64,000 nt of DNA. It comes from Larix kaempferi (Eukaryota; Streptophyta; Pinopsida; Pinales; Pinaceae). This document shows, piece by piece, positions 45,355 to 56,883 of this stretch. Position 1 is the first letter of the stretch. The number at the start of each line of letters is the position of its first letter. The notes beneath the pieces are model-generated. The model saw nothing but the letters and a program-made list of their open reading frames with translations. It searched no databases and was not told the DNA's origin. The DNA is taken from positions 4,729,501 to 4,793,500 of the forward strand of contig BSBM01000261.1 of the NCBI GenBank assembly GCA_027924585.1, read 5' to 3'. The translations under genes and the position numbers were made by a program.

Positions 45355-45761
45355 TTATACCAGAACATACCATACCCACATCGATTCGCCTTGGCATGGT
45401 GGCTTTCGATTCTCCGACCGATCTCTCACCATCTGCACACACAATTATTCATCATGATCCACAAATCGAACCAAAACACAAAGTTAAAACGCCATTAAAA
45501 CTGAATAAGGCTTCAATATACCTGTCCCGGTGAAGTTTTCCCGCATGGCGACTCACGGTGCGGCAGAACTGGAGCCAAAGGAAGCAGATCTAACTGCACA
45601 GGCGGACCATTGACATGATGTCTGTGAGAATGAAGATCTTCTCTTATGAGACTCATCCCAAGGCCAATACTCAGAAGAGACAATTCTTCCATTGCTGCTT
45701 TGACAATGTTCGTATCTCCAGAGTTCAGATCAATCAACCGCTTCTCCAATTCTTCCAATTT
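45355..45761 (-). pseudogene. Two-exon gene fragment of unknown function
   Basis: Minus strand: an acceptor TTTACATCAG is followed by an 80-codon open exon (45,522-45,761). The exon reads KLEELEKRLIDLNSGDTNIV, KAAMEELSLLSIGLGMSLIR, then Pro/His-rich sequence ending SPCGKTSPGQ. An 89-bp intron follows with donor GTATATTG and acceptor TGTGTGCAG (45,433-45,521), and the phase is kept into a 25-codon final exon (MVRDRSENRKPPC...) ending TAA. The first half is amphipathic helix-like. No upstream exon was found and no family recognised. The end of the last exon overlaps an 18-base sequence repeated inverted at 46.4 kb, so the annotated C terminus may be read-through into a repeat. Confidence 0.45.
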
Positions 45762-46410
45762 CTGATGTAAACAGAACACCAACAACTCAAAGACGAGCAA
45801 CTTATGCATTTTCCTTGCGGTTTCGAAGCTCAAACGAAATGGATTTTTTTCATAAAGGAAAACTAGATCATGCCTAATCCTCTAAACAAACAAATTGTGA
45901 GTTAGTTTCGATAGGAGCCCGACAGGCCAACACGATATAGATACTGGTAGCTATATCAGGGATAAGTTAATACCATAACTGATTAACCATAACGTAATGA
46001 AAGAGTTAATACCATCTGTAATTTTAGCCAGCTCATCATCAGCACTATCAATATTGAAAGGAAATGCAATAAGCCCGGAATAGCTTTCGAAATGCAATTA
46101 GCTTTATTTAAATAATAAAGTGGGGTGGTTTCATCCTCTTGCTAGCTCTTGCCCTTGCAAGAAAGGTAGGGGTGTAAACTAGCCATTCCATTGCGGTGCC
46201 TACTCCAAGAATGAAAACGCACCTTTCTGGCACACTGTTATATTGAAAAACAACCAATAAACCAACCTTAGAATATGATCGAATAAAGAATGACCAGCTG
46301 CTCTGAAAGCGGCGCAAGCACCAGCCCACGGTCCAGAAGCCTAATATCAGATAACTTGTGGAAGTACCTAAAATCTAGGTTTGAGAAAAAGAAATGATGC
46401 ATCATTACAC

Positions 46411-46510
46411 CAATGATAAGAAATGTGGGTATGGTATGTTCGGCAATAGCTTCAAAAGAATTTCCAATGATAAGAAATGTGGGTACATGGTATGTTCTGC
46501 AATAGAGCCA
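46411..46510. repeat. Tandem duplication, 54-bp unit (two copies)
   Basis: CAATGATAAGAAATGTGGGTA starts at 46,411 and 46,465, followed by a TGGTATGTTC(G/T)GCAATAG block. A partial third relative (GCAATAGCTTCAATAGAATTTCCAA) lies at 47,163. Confidence 0.85.
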
Positions 46511-47579
46511 CATCGAAGTTGGTTTGTGTGCTTCGATCCTAATGTAAATATTTGTTTTTTTGTTTGTTATATAATTTATTATGGTTGAAAAGTTTTAATA
46601 TCTTACAAATCATAGAGTGAGAGAATTCGAATCCATTAAAGTTACAGTGAGAAACTAAATTTAATACAATTCAAACAAGATTGTATGACTGAAAATGAAC
46701 CACACAATTTAGGAATAAAGGGCACGCCATAGCTACCATTATCTTATTTTTTTGCTTATAGGTGGAGAGTAACAGATTACCAGGAAAGTTAAGAATGAAA
46801 TAAAGTAATCGTTTAATGAAGAAAGCGAATTTAATTCATGAACTGTAATTCACAATTTATTTGACGTGCGTGTCTTTTCTTAACTTTGCGAGAAACCGAT
46901 GAATGATAAATAGACGACAAACCCTAAAAGACAACCAAAACTGGCAAACTCGCTTTGTTTGGCATGGAGTATTCTGTCAAAGGACTTGTGGGGAGAGCTG
47001 GTTTTGAGAACGTCAAATACTGAGAATGTTGACATGCACTCTGGCATTGGGGCCTGTATTAAATATATTCCGGTGGACTCTTGGGCTTTGCCCATAGTCA
47101 AGGAGGTTGCGGCTATAAATCTTGCAAGCGATAATATCTTATAGTATCTTATGATTGTACTGCAATAGCTTCAATAGAATTTCCAAGCTAATATCACCAT
47201 GAATAAACAAATAAAGAATGTTGGAGGTAAAGGACAAACCTTGAATTCTTTAATTTCTGGTTACTTTGGAGACCATTGTAATTTTTTCCGAATGTCCGCA
47301 ATCTCATCTTAGCTACGCTAATGTGTAGCTCTACCCGGAACAGTCCTTCCTTCGGCCTTTCTTGTCACCATGAAGGCAAAGATTGTGAAGAGCAAGAACA
47401 TAACTAACGAAGAGATAGAGCCATCGGGATTCAGAATGTAAAAATTAAAATTATACGTGTCACATGCATTTGAACACGCGGTGTAAGGATTATTCAACAT
47501 ATAGTTTAAATCTGGCATTGTTTGCACATTTCTCAACCAGACTACGTGCAACAAGCTTTAAAAAGCTAATTTACATTAT
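46511..47579. other. Unassigned sequence
   Basis: No confident gene. Two open frames look slightly protein-like (46,959-47,144 plus; 47,318-47,554 minus, with a hydrophobic segment), but neither matches a family or has supporting splice or promoter context. Confidence 0.35.
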
Positions 47580-48010
47580 CGCTTTTCTCTGTTACTTTTT
47601 TAGAGTGTAGTGTTAGATTGTTTTAATGTATTTTTAGAGTGTAGTGATTGATTGTTTTTTTAAATATATTTTAAATTTTAAATTATGTGGAGTTGTTTTA
47701 ATTTTTTTATTATACATTTTGTGTTTGTACATAACATTTCTCACTTTCCATAATTAATATCTATATTTATATTAAATTCATAAATATTAAATTTAAATTT
47801 ATGTTTTAATTTACAAAAATATTATTATAATTATAATTTATATATATATTTTTAAATTAAAATTAATATTTATATTAAAATTAAAATTAATATTAAATTT
47901 AAAATTAACATTTTAAATTTAATACATTCAATGTTATTAAATTTAAATTAAATTTAAAGATATAAAATTAATATATATTTAAATATAAACTATTATAAGT
48001 TAGTAACAAC
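47580..48010. repeat. Extremely AT-rich low-complexity block
   Basis: Nearly all A/T, built from TTTAAATTT, AATTAATAT and TATATAT words with local palindromes. A 34-bp duplication (TTTTTAGAGTGTAGTG) sits at its left edge (47,597-47,660). Composition resembles matrix-attachment or spacer DNA. Confidence 0.6.
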
Positions 48011-48370
48011 ATATTTAGGGTATATCTCATTGGTATGGGTGCTTGCAAAATCAATTCTTCAGTTATGATGAGCGAGTGCATGGAGATCGAGATCACGATC
48101 CAATCTTTATTGGCAATGTGCAAACTTAGAAGAAAGTGATTCCTCAATTTCGTCTCCTAACATGGTGCAACTTTTGCAAAAAATATGAACATTCATGTGA
48201 CTAATTGGCTAGATAAAATCCAGTGGATGAATCTCCTCGTCCCTTCAAATTCTAGAGAGACATTGAATGAGCGGATTGAGCATAAGAACCATTTTAACTT
48301 TGGTTACAAGCAACTTTTCTTTTTTCACGGTCTCTACAACACACTCTTAATTTCTTCTACTCTCTTCTAT

Positions 48371-48395
48371 TCTCGGTCGACATAATTGACCGAGA
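48371..48395. repeat. Short perfect hairpin
   Basis: TCTCGGTC and GACCGAGA arms of 8 bp around a 9-base loop. No T-tract or gene context gives it a role. Confidence 0.6.
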
Positions 48396-49309
48396 GTTCT
48401 TCTTAATATTATTTAGAAATTTTGCTCTTGTGCTCTTTAACCAGACAATAGTGCACAAAGAACAAATCTTTTGCTCTCTTTTCTTCAACCAACCTCGACT
48501 TGGTCAACACTCTTCCATATTTCTTCAACAATTCAAGTGCTTTCATTAACATGTATGGGATGGCCTAAAAAATGTGGAGTAAGAGCCACGAGTCGAGAGA
48601 GGAGTACATACAGTTGTTGAGACATGGGCAGGTTTTCATTTGGAATTCTTACAACCGCCTAGTCTACCTCCCCTTGTTGTGAAAGGTGCTTCTCAAAGAA
48701 TCTCATAGTTGATGGTTTTCCCTTGTCATTGACCCATCTTCCCTAATAATTCTTGGGATGGCATTGTAAGATCCCCATTTATTGCATGTATTACAAAATA
48801 CATGCATGCTTGGACTTGTCGTCTCCTTGGAGCCATTGAATTATGGATTTCTACCAATAGAAAATTAATTTATTGTAGACCAAATAAAGATTCCATTATT
48901 TATTGAGTTTTATGTCTCCACAAGATCATCATTGCATCTTGATCATAAATCTCATAGACTCCTTGCTAACCGTATAATCAAATAGTGTGAAAACAATCAA
49001 ATTGTAGTAGAGGAAATATTGAATAGAAAAAAGTAACCATTTTGAAATGTACTCATAGTATGAGTTTGAAAGACAATGATATTAGAAGGTAACCATAAAT
49101 TTGCTTGGACAATGATGCATTGATGAAATGGGAAACTAACATTTTTCTTGGACTAAGATGCAAATCTTATAGATAATGTTATATATATTGCCAGTATTTC
49201 AACCACCTCTTGGAAAGATGAAATGATTCTCGTTGCAAAACTACTTCCTATTTCTTTGCTTTTCATGCAAGTAGCATCCCTTCCTTCAATCACCTGTGCA
49301 ACCGATCGA
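48396..49309. other. Unassigned sequence downstream of the LRR pseudogene
   Basis: No motif recognised. TGTAAGATCCCC at 48,765 resembles an LTR start, but no matching end or target duplication was found. Confidence 0.35.
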
Positions 49310-50112
49310 CTACTCCCACACAGGACACTGTAATTTGGGACATCTATAGGTCTCTAACTTATCCAACCACACATAGTGTTCATCAACCACTTCCACCGAT
49401 TCTAACTCACGACACCTTCCACCTCTTCTAACTCACAACACTCGTCGACATTTACCTTCTAAAGATTTGTCCTCACGTATGCTCTTCATTTTTTGGTATC
49501 TGACTGTGCACAACACCTCCAAAGATACTATTATTTCCATACTTAACAACTCTTCTAACTCAGAGCACCCAATAACATGTAGGTGTCTAATCTTTGTCAG
49601 TTGTGCCAACCCTTGTATCCTCTTCACCTTCAGACATTCATATGCCCACAACTCCTCCAAAGAAACCAATGTTTCTATACTTGCAGTTCTTCTAACTCAC
49701 CCCACCAACTAACATCTAGCTTTCGAAGCTTTGTACATTGCACCAACCACATGATGTTGTTGAGATTCACACATTCTCTTACACACAAATTATCCAAATA
49801 TACAATTGTTTTTTATACTTGGAAACTCCTCCAACTCAGAGCACCCACTAACAGTAGGTGTCAAATCTTTTTCACCTGTACCAACCCTCGTATGCCCTTC
49901 AACTTCACACATCCTTCTACCCATAACTCCTCCAAAGATACCAGTGTTTCCATACTTGGCATCTCTTCTAACTCCAAGCACCATTTAACACTTACATATC
50001 AAAGCTTTGTAAACTGTTGGAACCCCTTGATGTGCTTCAACTGCACACATCCATCTACCCATAATTCCTCCAAACATACCGACAACTGGAGAATTCCATA
50101 CAAGAGAAAAAT
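49310..50112 (-). pseudogene. LRR tail of a TIR-NBS-LRR (TNL) type resistance gene, broken
   Basis: Minus strand encodes a series of leucine-rich repeats with a unit of about 46 residues: SLEELWVDGCVQLKHIKGF, SLEELWVEGCVKLKGIRGLV, SLEELWAYECLKVKRIQGLA, with spacers of the GCSELEELLSME and CLELEEMPSMETL type. This LEELW..GC.KLK.I.GL...TKLR.L.V.GCSELEELP pattern is typical of plant TNL receptors, particularly those of conifers. Repeated stops and frame changes (near 49,400, 49,690, 49,815 and 50,005) make it a pseudogene. A plausible original C terminus reads KLQCPVWE then TAG at 49,310. No TIR or NB-ARC domain is present in the window. Such receptors recognise pathogen effectors inside the cell. 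Confidence 0.85.
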
Positions 50113-50700
50113 GTCCAGGTTTTTCAACAAATAGAGATACTTATATGAGAATCATGATTCTCATCTACACAATTGTGGTGCAATATTAATAGTGACTATA
50201 TATACAAATGTTAACAAAATACATTTATATTTGCGTGTGATTCGCCTTCCCTTTTCCCTAGTGCGCTTAATAAGCTATTCAACACTTCTAGAAACCTTAA
50301 ATTCTTCATTGAGACCTAGGATGGAAAGTAAGAGTGTGGGAATTTTCTCCAGCAGAGCCAAGTGAGAGTTCTAGGTTGTGAACATCACCTCTTTTTTAAC
50401 TATAAAGGAGATCTCATCGAGGGTTGCTCTGAAAATTTATTTCTTTTAATGGCCACTAGCAAATTAGAGTTTTGTGGAGCATAGATGGATTCACCAAAAC
50501 AAATCCTTTACAGTTTAAATGAAGACCTTCCTAGACATCAAAAAGAAATTTCATCACTTTGATGACGATGATTCAAAACCCCAAGAAATTACCCCAAGAG
50601 AGAAAAACACAAGCATGCAAAATGAACCAAAAGACATTTCATCTCTCAAACACCATATTTCATCATTTAAAAGTTCATGTTGCATCCGAGGTTGAGCATC
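50113..50700. other. Unassigned sequence upstream of the LRR pseudogene
   Basis: This is where NB-ARC sequence would be expected on the minus strand, but none can be read. AT-rich, no motif. Confidence 0.4.
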
Positions 50701-50704
50701 GGTT

Positions 50705-51420
50705 ACTTGTGGCTCACTCTCATTCATGGCACACTTGAAGACTAAACAACGTAAATTCTTTTTGAGCTTCTACAACAAACTAAACACTTCGCCTCTCTCA
50801 CAGCAGAGGTAAGAAGTAGGTATTGCCACCGTGGGGTATTTTTTTCCTTTCCATACTTAGTCATCCAAGAGCCTAACAATACAGTGGTGGTAGGTAAGAC
50901 TACATTTCGGGTGCATCCATTAGGGTGAAGGTAGAGTATCGTTCCACCATATATATGTTCTGTTTTCCTGCATGTTTTTCGCACTTTCCTATATTTTTTT
51001 TTTCAACTAACGTCTTCATGTGTGTAGGTTCCCTTTATGACAATCTGAGCAGGGAGTACTTCCATTGTTTAGGTTTCACTCGAATGAGCTTGAGCTATTG
51101 AGAGCGCATAGGATCTCGTAAACATTTTGTTCTAGGGCTGAATTGACTGCGTCCTATTGTAATTTGATGACTGTATAAATTACAGTTTTAATAAAAGTAT
51201 TATTTGGGCATATCTGTGTATTCCCTCAATTTGTACACATTCAACTATTTTTCACTTTTTGTTTAATCTCATTTCACATACTGTACAATATATATAAATA
51301 AAATGACTTGTAAATATTATTTTTATTTATGTTTACTAACATGTATATTAAAAATTGAATTTTCATCTTTAGTCGTTAGCCATTCTAAAGCTTTATTTTT
51401 CAAATTGAGCTAGCTGCTAT
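50705..51420. repeat. Diverged direct repeat, copy 2 (partner at 43.8-44.7 kb)
   Basis: Colinear with 43,780-44,690 through the blocks listed there, without the 91-bp duplication. The two copies flank the region holding the unknown gene fragment and the LRR pseudogene. Confidence 0.7.
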
Positions 51421-51659
51421 GTTTTGGTTTCAATTATCTTTCATTTACTGCAAACTTCAATTCCATTAATTCCATTAAACTTCCAAACAATAAAGTTTCT
51501 ACCTTATTAAGTAGGAAATATTTCATAAATAGAACTGTGTTTTATTTGCCTTTACTTTTTTTGAAATTGAACAAAATTGTAGATTTCTTTTTGCGTCTTA
51601 AAATCCACGTATTCAATCTCCTTACGTGTCATACAAGTACTTATTAATGCTATATTTTT

Positions 51660-52015
51660 CAACTAATGACTAAAGCTTACTTTTTCAGCAAATTTATTTC
51701 ATAACACATTTTCATTATTTTGTAAATATTTATATTAATTTATTTATTTGATTTTATTAGTTAATTATACTCATATTTAGGAATTAATGCATTCATGGAT
51801 AGATAGTTTGCACATAATGCATACATGGCTAGATAGTTACCTACAACTTACTTTTTCAACAAATTTATTTCATAATGCATTTTCAATATTTTGTAAATAT
51901 TTCATTAATTTCTTTAGTTGATTTAATTAGTTAATTATTCTCATCCTTAGGAAGTAATGCACCATGGCTAGATAGTTTGCACATAGTTATTTTAATGCAC
52001 TAACACACTCCAATT
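51660..52015. repeat. Tandem duplication, about 171-bp unit (two copies)
   Basis: CTTACTTTTTCA(G/A)CAAATTT begins at 51,676 and 51,847. Both copies continue through TTCATAA(C/T)(A/G)CATTTTCA, TTTAGTTAATTAT-like and GGCTAGATAGTTTGCACATA-type blocks. Confidence 0.8.
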
Positions 52016-52079
52016 ATGATCAATTGCGCTTTTGTTCATGATCGTTTAATAACACAATTATTCACTTATGCATTTAGTG

Positions 52080-52240
52080 TCATTTGTTGAGTTTGTGAAT
52101 CATATTTATCTGAGGGATCTAAACACAACCCAGGTTTCCATCCCCATCTTCCCCTTTACCAACCCTCCAAGGGTGTTTTTTGTATTTTTACCCAAACCAT
52201 GTCGTTTTGAGCATCAATGTAAAATGGTTACCATACAGGG
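52080..52240. repeat. Diverged repeat, copy 1 (partner at 53.85-53.98 kb)
   Basis: Shares (G/C)AGGG(A/C)TCTAAAC(A/T)CAA, CCCATC(T/C)TCCCCTT, AACCCTCCAAGGGTGTTT and CGTTTTGAGCATCAA with 53,850-53,975. Confidence 0.75.
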
Positions 52241-53849
52241 GACAAGTTCCTATCTTTCTTTGAAGATTTCTTAATCTGATCTTTGAGATTATATTTGTCG
52301 TCCCTTCTTTTTTGTCCAATCATGACTTCTGCTTGGTGGCCTTGCGTCAATCCTATCGATATGCCAAATGTTCCATATTTTCACTCGGAAGTCTAGAGTG
52401 TGAACATTTACCTTCGTCAACTCCCGAATTTGATTGTTTCTATTAAGAAATAGAAGGAAATGTGCACACAACAACTCACCAATACAAATCATTGACAACT
52501 TACACATTCAAGGCAACATTTTTATTCCGATCTCACTAAAACAAGAGCATGTGGGAATAATGTGAACAACAAGAAGTAGCTCATTCAACAGTCAAAGCTT
52601 CACGCTATTCTTCACTGGTTGCTTCAGCAAGATAGAGCATTCATTGTTGATAACATTCACGCCAATGCAAAGAGACATCGACCATCATCTCAACCATAGA
52701 TTGGTCTTTGTGGTGATTCATTCGATGCCCACGAAGCTCTTCAACGCAGGAAGACTTCTTAGCACATAATAGAAAATATAATACATAGTAGCTTCAAGTG
52801 AGTCGCAGCTCCTGCACACTCCATCTCCATGCAGCAGCTGCTCCATGCAATCACACTCTTTAATGTTCCACATCGATCTCTACTTCTTCAGAGAGCAAAG
52901 AATGAGAGGAGGATTTACGCTGCAAAGGAGCTCAAGTTAGACACAAAACTATAGGCCACATTATTTGAGAAATACAATTTACTAGCTGCATCCAAGTATT
53001 ATTTGAGAAATACAATTTACAACTTAGATTGTGGCACTATCAAGAGCTGGTCCATGAAACAGTTCTATACCTACACTTATATATGGAGATCCCTAAATTT
53101 ATTGCTACAGCACATGGCATGTAAGCAGACTTTTGTTCACAAGTACTTTGGGTAGTTTAGGAGCTATTATAATCATTGTTTTCATTGATATTATTGCAGA
53201 ATTATTTTTTTTAATTGCTTATATATTCCAGATATAGTAGTAATCTATAGTGTTGAGATTACTACTACAAAGATTGTGAGATAAGCAATTGTAGTTGGTT
53301 CACTGTGTTGATGAACTTAACATTATTTTTTGTTGTGGGTTGAGTGCCTATGTCTCTGTAATATGAGATTGTTACAAACTTTGCTCTTTTCCTACCAATA
53401 TCCTTCACTTCCTGAGCCTATGTTTTTGTTCCTTCTAACTTTCCTTTTTTCCTACCGGTGTTCATTTTTGCCCCTCAAGGGGCAAATGCTAGTTTATAAT
53501 CAAACAGAATTGAACATTTTCCTTGCATAATCGAAGTAGCTATTTTAATCTACATTAGTGTCAGAAAATATTCAATTGTTGATGCATTTTCATGCTTGAG
53601 ACTAAGCTTTTTTTTCTTAAGTAGCTAATTGCATAATGCATTTTATTTATATCATGTACTAACCTTTTCCGCAAATTAACTAATGAATCAATTTCACATT
53701 TGGAATTTATTGCATGCATTGTTAGGTAGGCTACATTTAGTTTCATCAATGGACAAACCTTCTCATTTTTAAAAGTATTTGTGTAGTTATGATCATGCAT
53801 ATTATATCATCCTTTTATTCACTAATGCTTTCATGCCATTGATCAACTG
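52241..53849. other. Unassigned sequence
   Basis: No gene family recognised. Short frames on both strands lack motifs. A GTATTATTTGAGAAATACAATTTAC-type 30-bp duplication occurs near 52,965-53,020. Confidence 0.35.
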
Positions 53850-53975
53850 TGATGATCCTATCTATCTAAGGGCTCTAAACTCAAACCGAGATTCCATGCC
53901 CATCCTCCCCTTGAACAACCCTCCAAGGGTGTTTAACGTGTTGTTTCCCTAACCATATCGTTTTGAGCATCAAAA
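53850..53975. repeat. Diverged repeat, copy 2 (partner at 52.08-52.24 kb)
   Basis: Same blocks as copy 1. It ends exactly where the minus-strand gag fragment at 53,975-54,460 is interrupted, so the repeat boundary and the gag break coincide. Confidence 0.7.
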
Positions 53976-54460
53976 CCACCCTTTCCTTCATGCTTATGAA
54001 GTATCCATGGACATGGAAATAATTCCTCATTCCAAGAAGCCAAGCCTCAACTCCTTAACTAGATTTTACTTCACCATCAAAAGTAAGAGGTTTGGCCTTC
54101 TGAAATTTTCCATGTGACTTATACTTGATAGGCCTCTTCCTCTTATTCCTATGAAAAGGAGAGATTGAATCTTCAGTGGTATATGGCTCACTAGAAAAAA
54201 ATTATGGAGTATATGTACTATCTCTAAAAACCCTTCTTGGGATATATGACCTCCTCTGAGAATTCCTCCTTGAGCTACTCCCACTCTTTCCTCATTTTGA
54301 GTGCTTACCATGGTGAATATTCCTATAAATTTTTATTAATATTTGGAGCATGGCTTCATTCAACTGACCCTATTCTTCTTGAGCTATGATCAACCTCTCA
54401 TTATCTGCTCTGTAGCTTTGTAATTCCACTCTTACGCTTCTCATGGTTTCTTCAATATAT
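53976..54460 (-). pseudogene. Ty3/gypsy gag N-terminal fragment
   Basis: Minus strand, over two frames: ETMRSVRVELQSYRADNERL, NEAMLQILIKIYRN, then SHGKFQKAKPLTFDGEVK, GVEAWLLGMRNYFHVHGY and MKERVVLMLK. The PLTFDGE...EAWLLGMRNYF block is the classic start of the plant gypsy gag domain. It breaks off where the AIFNLNGRA-type block should follow, at the repeat shared with 52.2 kb. It contains several stops. It resembles the family of element F more than that of C. Confidence 0.75.
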
Positions 54461-55916
54461 GGGGGAGTTACTTGATTTATTCGGTAGTTAGAACTTGTAT
54501 ATGCACTCTCATTATGAATATTTTCTCCATAAAATATGTTTCAGATGCATAAGGATCTCATGCATCATCCATGATGATAGTTTTCTTGGCCCAACCAAGA
54601 CCAAGAATTTCCAACTTTCCCTATACACAATATTGACTCTTAAATACCCCTAATATGATATTGTATCTACAAAATTGTTTATATAAGCACATTTTTTAGC
54701 TTCATTTCATTCTTAGAAAATCATAAAATTAATTTTCATGCATTTGTGAAACTACCCATATTGATATTTTTTGTCAAATTATGGCTATAGGCACTTTCTG
54801 TTCAATATATAGGAACATTTGAATCCCCCTTTCAGAATCTGACTATGCACATTTCCCCCCTATGGATAATCTTTAGAATTACTATAACCATGCCCTTTTC
54901 TAATCTCAGAGCCACAAATTACAACCTCTCAAATTTTGTTAATTTTTCCCAATTCTGCACTCTTCCTGGATGTGCATTTAGCTTTGGAGACCATATTCAG
55001 CCACTTATAGAAGAAAATATAGAGAGAAATATAATTTTTTTTCTATCAAGAGCTAATAATAATCATAACAAGGATTACTCAACAACTTTCAGATCCCTAA
55101 TCTGACGCTCTAGTCAGTTTCTCTAAATTTCTATAATTGACTACTTTTGATTTTTGCTTCTACCTAACTTGGGTGTTGAATGGGGAGATTTCAACCAACA
55201 AACAAGCAGAAGAATAAAGCATACACACAGTAATCCATCAAGACAAGAGTGTTGGATTGAACGTTCAATCATCTATTCATTCTTGAATGGTGTTATTTAT
55301 GTATCTTTAGATACGTTGGCGTAGTTACACTTGCTCCAACTACTCTTTAGTTAAAGTACATTAACATAAGATAAATGATGATAGGTTAAGAGGCCCAAAG
55401 GGTCCCTCCAATGTATCCCCCACCCAAAAACTCTTCTTCATCCTGAAGAGAATGAGTATGTAATAATAGCCTTGACCTGTGATTCTTCAGCCTCAATCTT
55501 CAATTTGGTAGTAGTCGTTCAAAGCCTCACCCTTGAATCATCTGGATGGCATTCATCTCTATCACCTTAGAACTGAGGTCTTTTTGCTCTTCTTTCTATA
55601 CCATTTCTCTGCCTTCAACTTCCGAGGTCACAAGCCAAGAACTACTTCTTCATTTCTGCACCGAGGGGGTAAACCTATTCAAGTGTTCTTGCATCATCAT
55701 CTTGTCATTAATCTCTTTCTATGTGGTTTCAAAGGTGTTTTCCTTGAATGCCTTGAATGTCTTATTATGCCGTGAAGATCTAAAATTCCTGCAAGCTCCA
55801 TTATGCTACCTGCTCATGTGCGTGTTTTACTGATCATGGTCGATTTATTTGGACTCGACTGACTTGAGTCAACTTGACTTACAAGAGTGTTGGCTTGGTT
55901 TTGCAACCAAGCTTAG
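54461..55916. other. Unassigned sequence with a possible minus-strand polypurine tract
   Basis: Around 55,400-55,435 the minus strand reads TTTTTGGGTGGGGGATACAT, a polypurine-tract-like run of the sort that precedes a 3' LTR. No LTR end or coding was resolved. Open plus-strand frames at 55.5-55.8 kb have no motif. Confidence 0.35.
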
Positions 55917-56593
55917 TGTTATGGGCACCTGCTAACTAGTAGCAGCAGTTTCAATAGAAATAAATAACAATAAACTAAATCTAAACTAAACTAATCTAGC
56001 ATGTGCATTTTGAATTAAAGAACAAGAACAAGAAAGATAAAAAATAATTTTTTGTATTGACAATGGGGCAAGCAAATGCTTGCAAGAACAATACCTCCAA
56101 GTGATGAAGGTTGTTTGAAAGGCTCCAATGGTGAGCAGCTCCAATCTCCAATGGGTCCTTTCTCCAAGTTTGCTACAATGGCCAAATACTCAAGGGAGAT
56201 TTTGGCAGCATGAGGATAGGAATATGGATGGGTGTGAAATGAGGAGCCCCTACCACCTTTTTATAGGTTTTGGTGGTGGGGAATACCATTTGTGGTTTTG
56301 TGGAAACCAAATGGTATTGACCAACATGGTTTAGGTACTTTTCCCTCCTTTTTCCTTTTTTGAATAAAATTAATATTTTTATTCCCTTTTTAATATTTTT
56401 TGGGAATTTGGACCCTTTTTGAGGGTTTTTTATGCTTTTTTAGGAAAAATAATCTTTTTGAGTGGGAAAAAGGGGTGTACTAAGGTCTTTTGGTGACCTT
56501 TTGTTGGCTTCAGAGGCTCAAATGGTAGAAAAGTGGACAAATGGGTCATGTGAATAAGGAAATGAGCTAGTGAGCACTTTTTGGGTGTTAACA
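55917..56593 (-). mobile_element. 3' LTR of element D (677 bp)
   Basis: On the minus strand it starts TGTTAACACCC right after a polypurine tract and ends GTGCCCATAACA. A clear TATA box (CCTATAAAAAGG) lies at 56,258-56,265. About 30-40 bp downstream is a TTTCACACCCATCC-type transcription-start region. The partner 5' LTR lies beyond the right edge of the window. The left end is inferred from the CA terminus only, as no target-site partner is visible. Confidence 0.65.
56258..56265 (-). promoter_or_regulatory. TATA box in LTR D
   Basis: TATAAAAA on the minus strand, flanked by ACC and GG, about 330 bp into the LTR. The position suits the U3/R boundary of a 677-bp LTR. Confidence 0.65.
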
Positions 56594-56606
56594 GATTGCC
56601 CCCTGA
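56594..56606 (-). other. Polypurine tract of element D
   Basis: Minus strand CAGGGGGCAATC immediately before TGTTAACACCC. Confidence 0.7.
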
Positions 56607-56883
56607 TGTGTGAGGGCAGGAGCTCATTGTATGGCCGATAGACATCATAGTTCTTTTGTCTTTTTTCTGGGGTTTTTGGGGAGGAGAAGAGACTGATTGG
56701 AGACTGGATCCGCGACCCTTGGAAGCTGCAAAAAACAAAAAATATTACATGGCCTCAATATGAATGAGGAATAATCTTGATAATGGACGAGGCGGGCATA
56801 CCCATGATCATATCAAGACATATATAAACAATTAGTCCCAAGAAGGGGGACGTGAGAAAATACATAAAAAATCTGCTGGTACA

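Noticed and set aside
46959-47144. 62-codon plus-strand frame with protein-like texture (GACIKYIPVDSWALPIVKEV)
   Set aside because: No family match I can justify, no splice context and overlapping antisense open frame; left as unassigned.
47318-47554. Minus-strand frame with a possible membrane segment (SSLVMFLLFTIFAFMVTRKA)
   Set aside because: One hydrophobic run in AT-rich DNA is expected by chance; no start context, neighbours or family support.
48765-48790. LTR start candidate TGTAAGATCCCC
   Set aside because: No matching CA end, target-site copy, primer site or polypurine tract could be paired with it.
49583-50134. 183-codon plus-strand open frame
   Set aside because: It is the antisense shadow of the LRR pseudogene, whose minus-strand translation has clear LRR periodicity.
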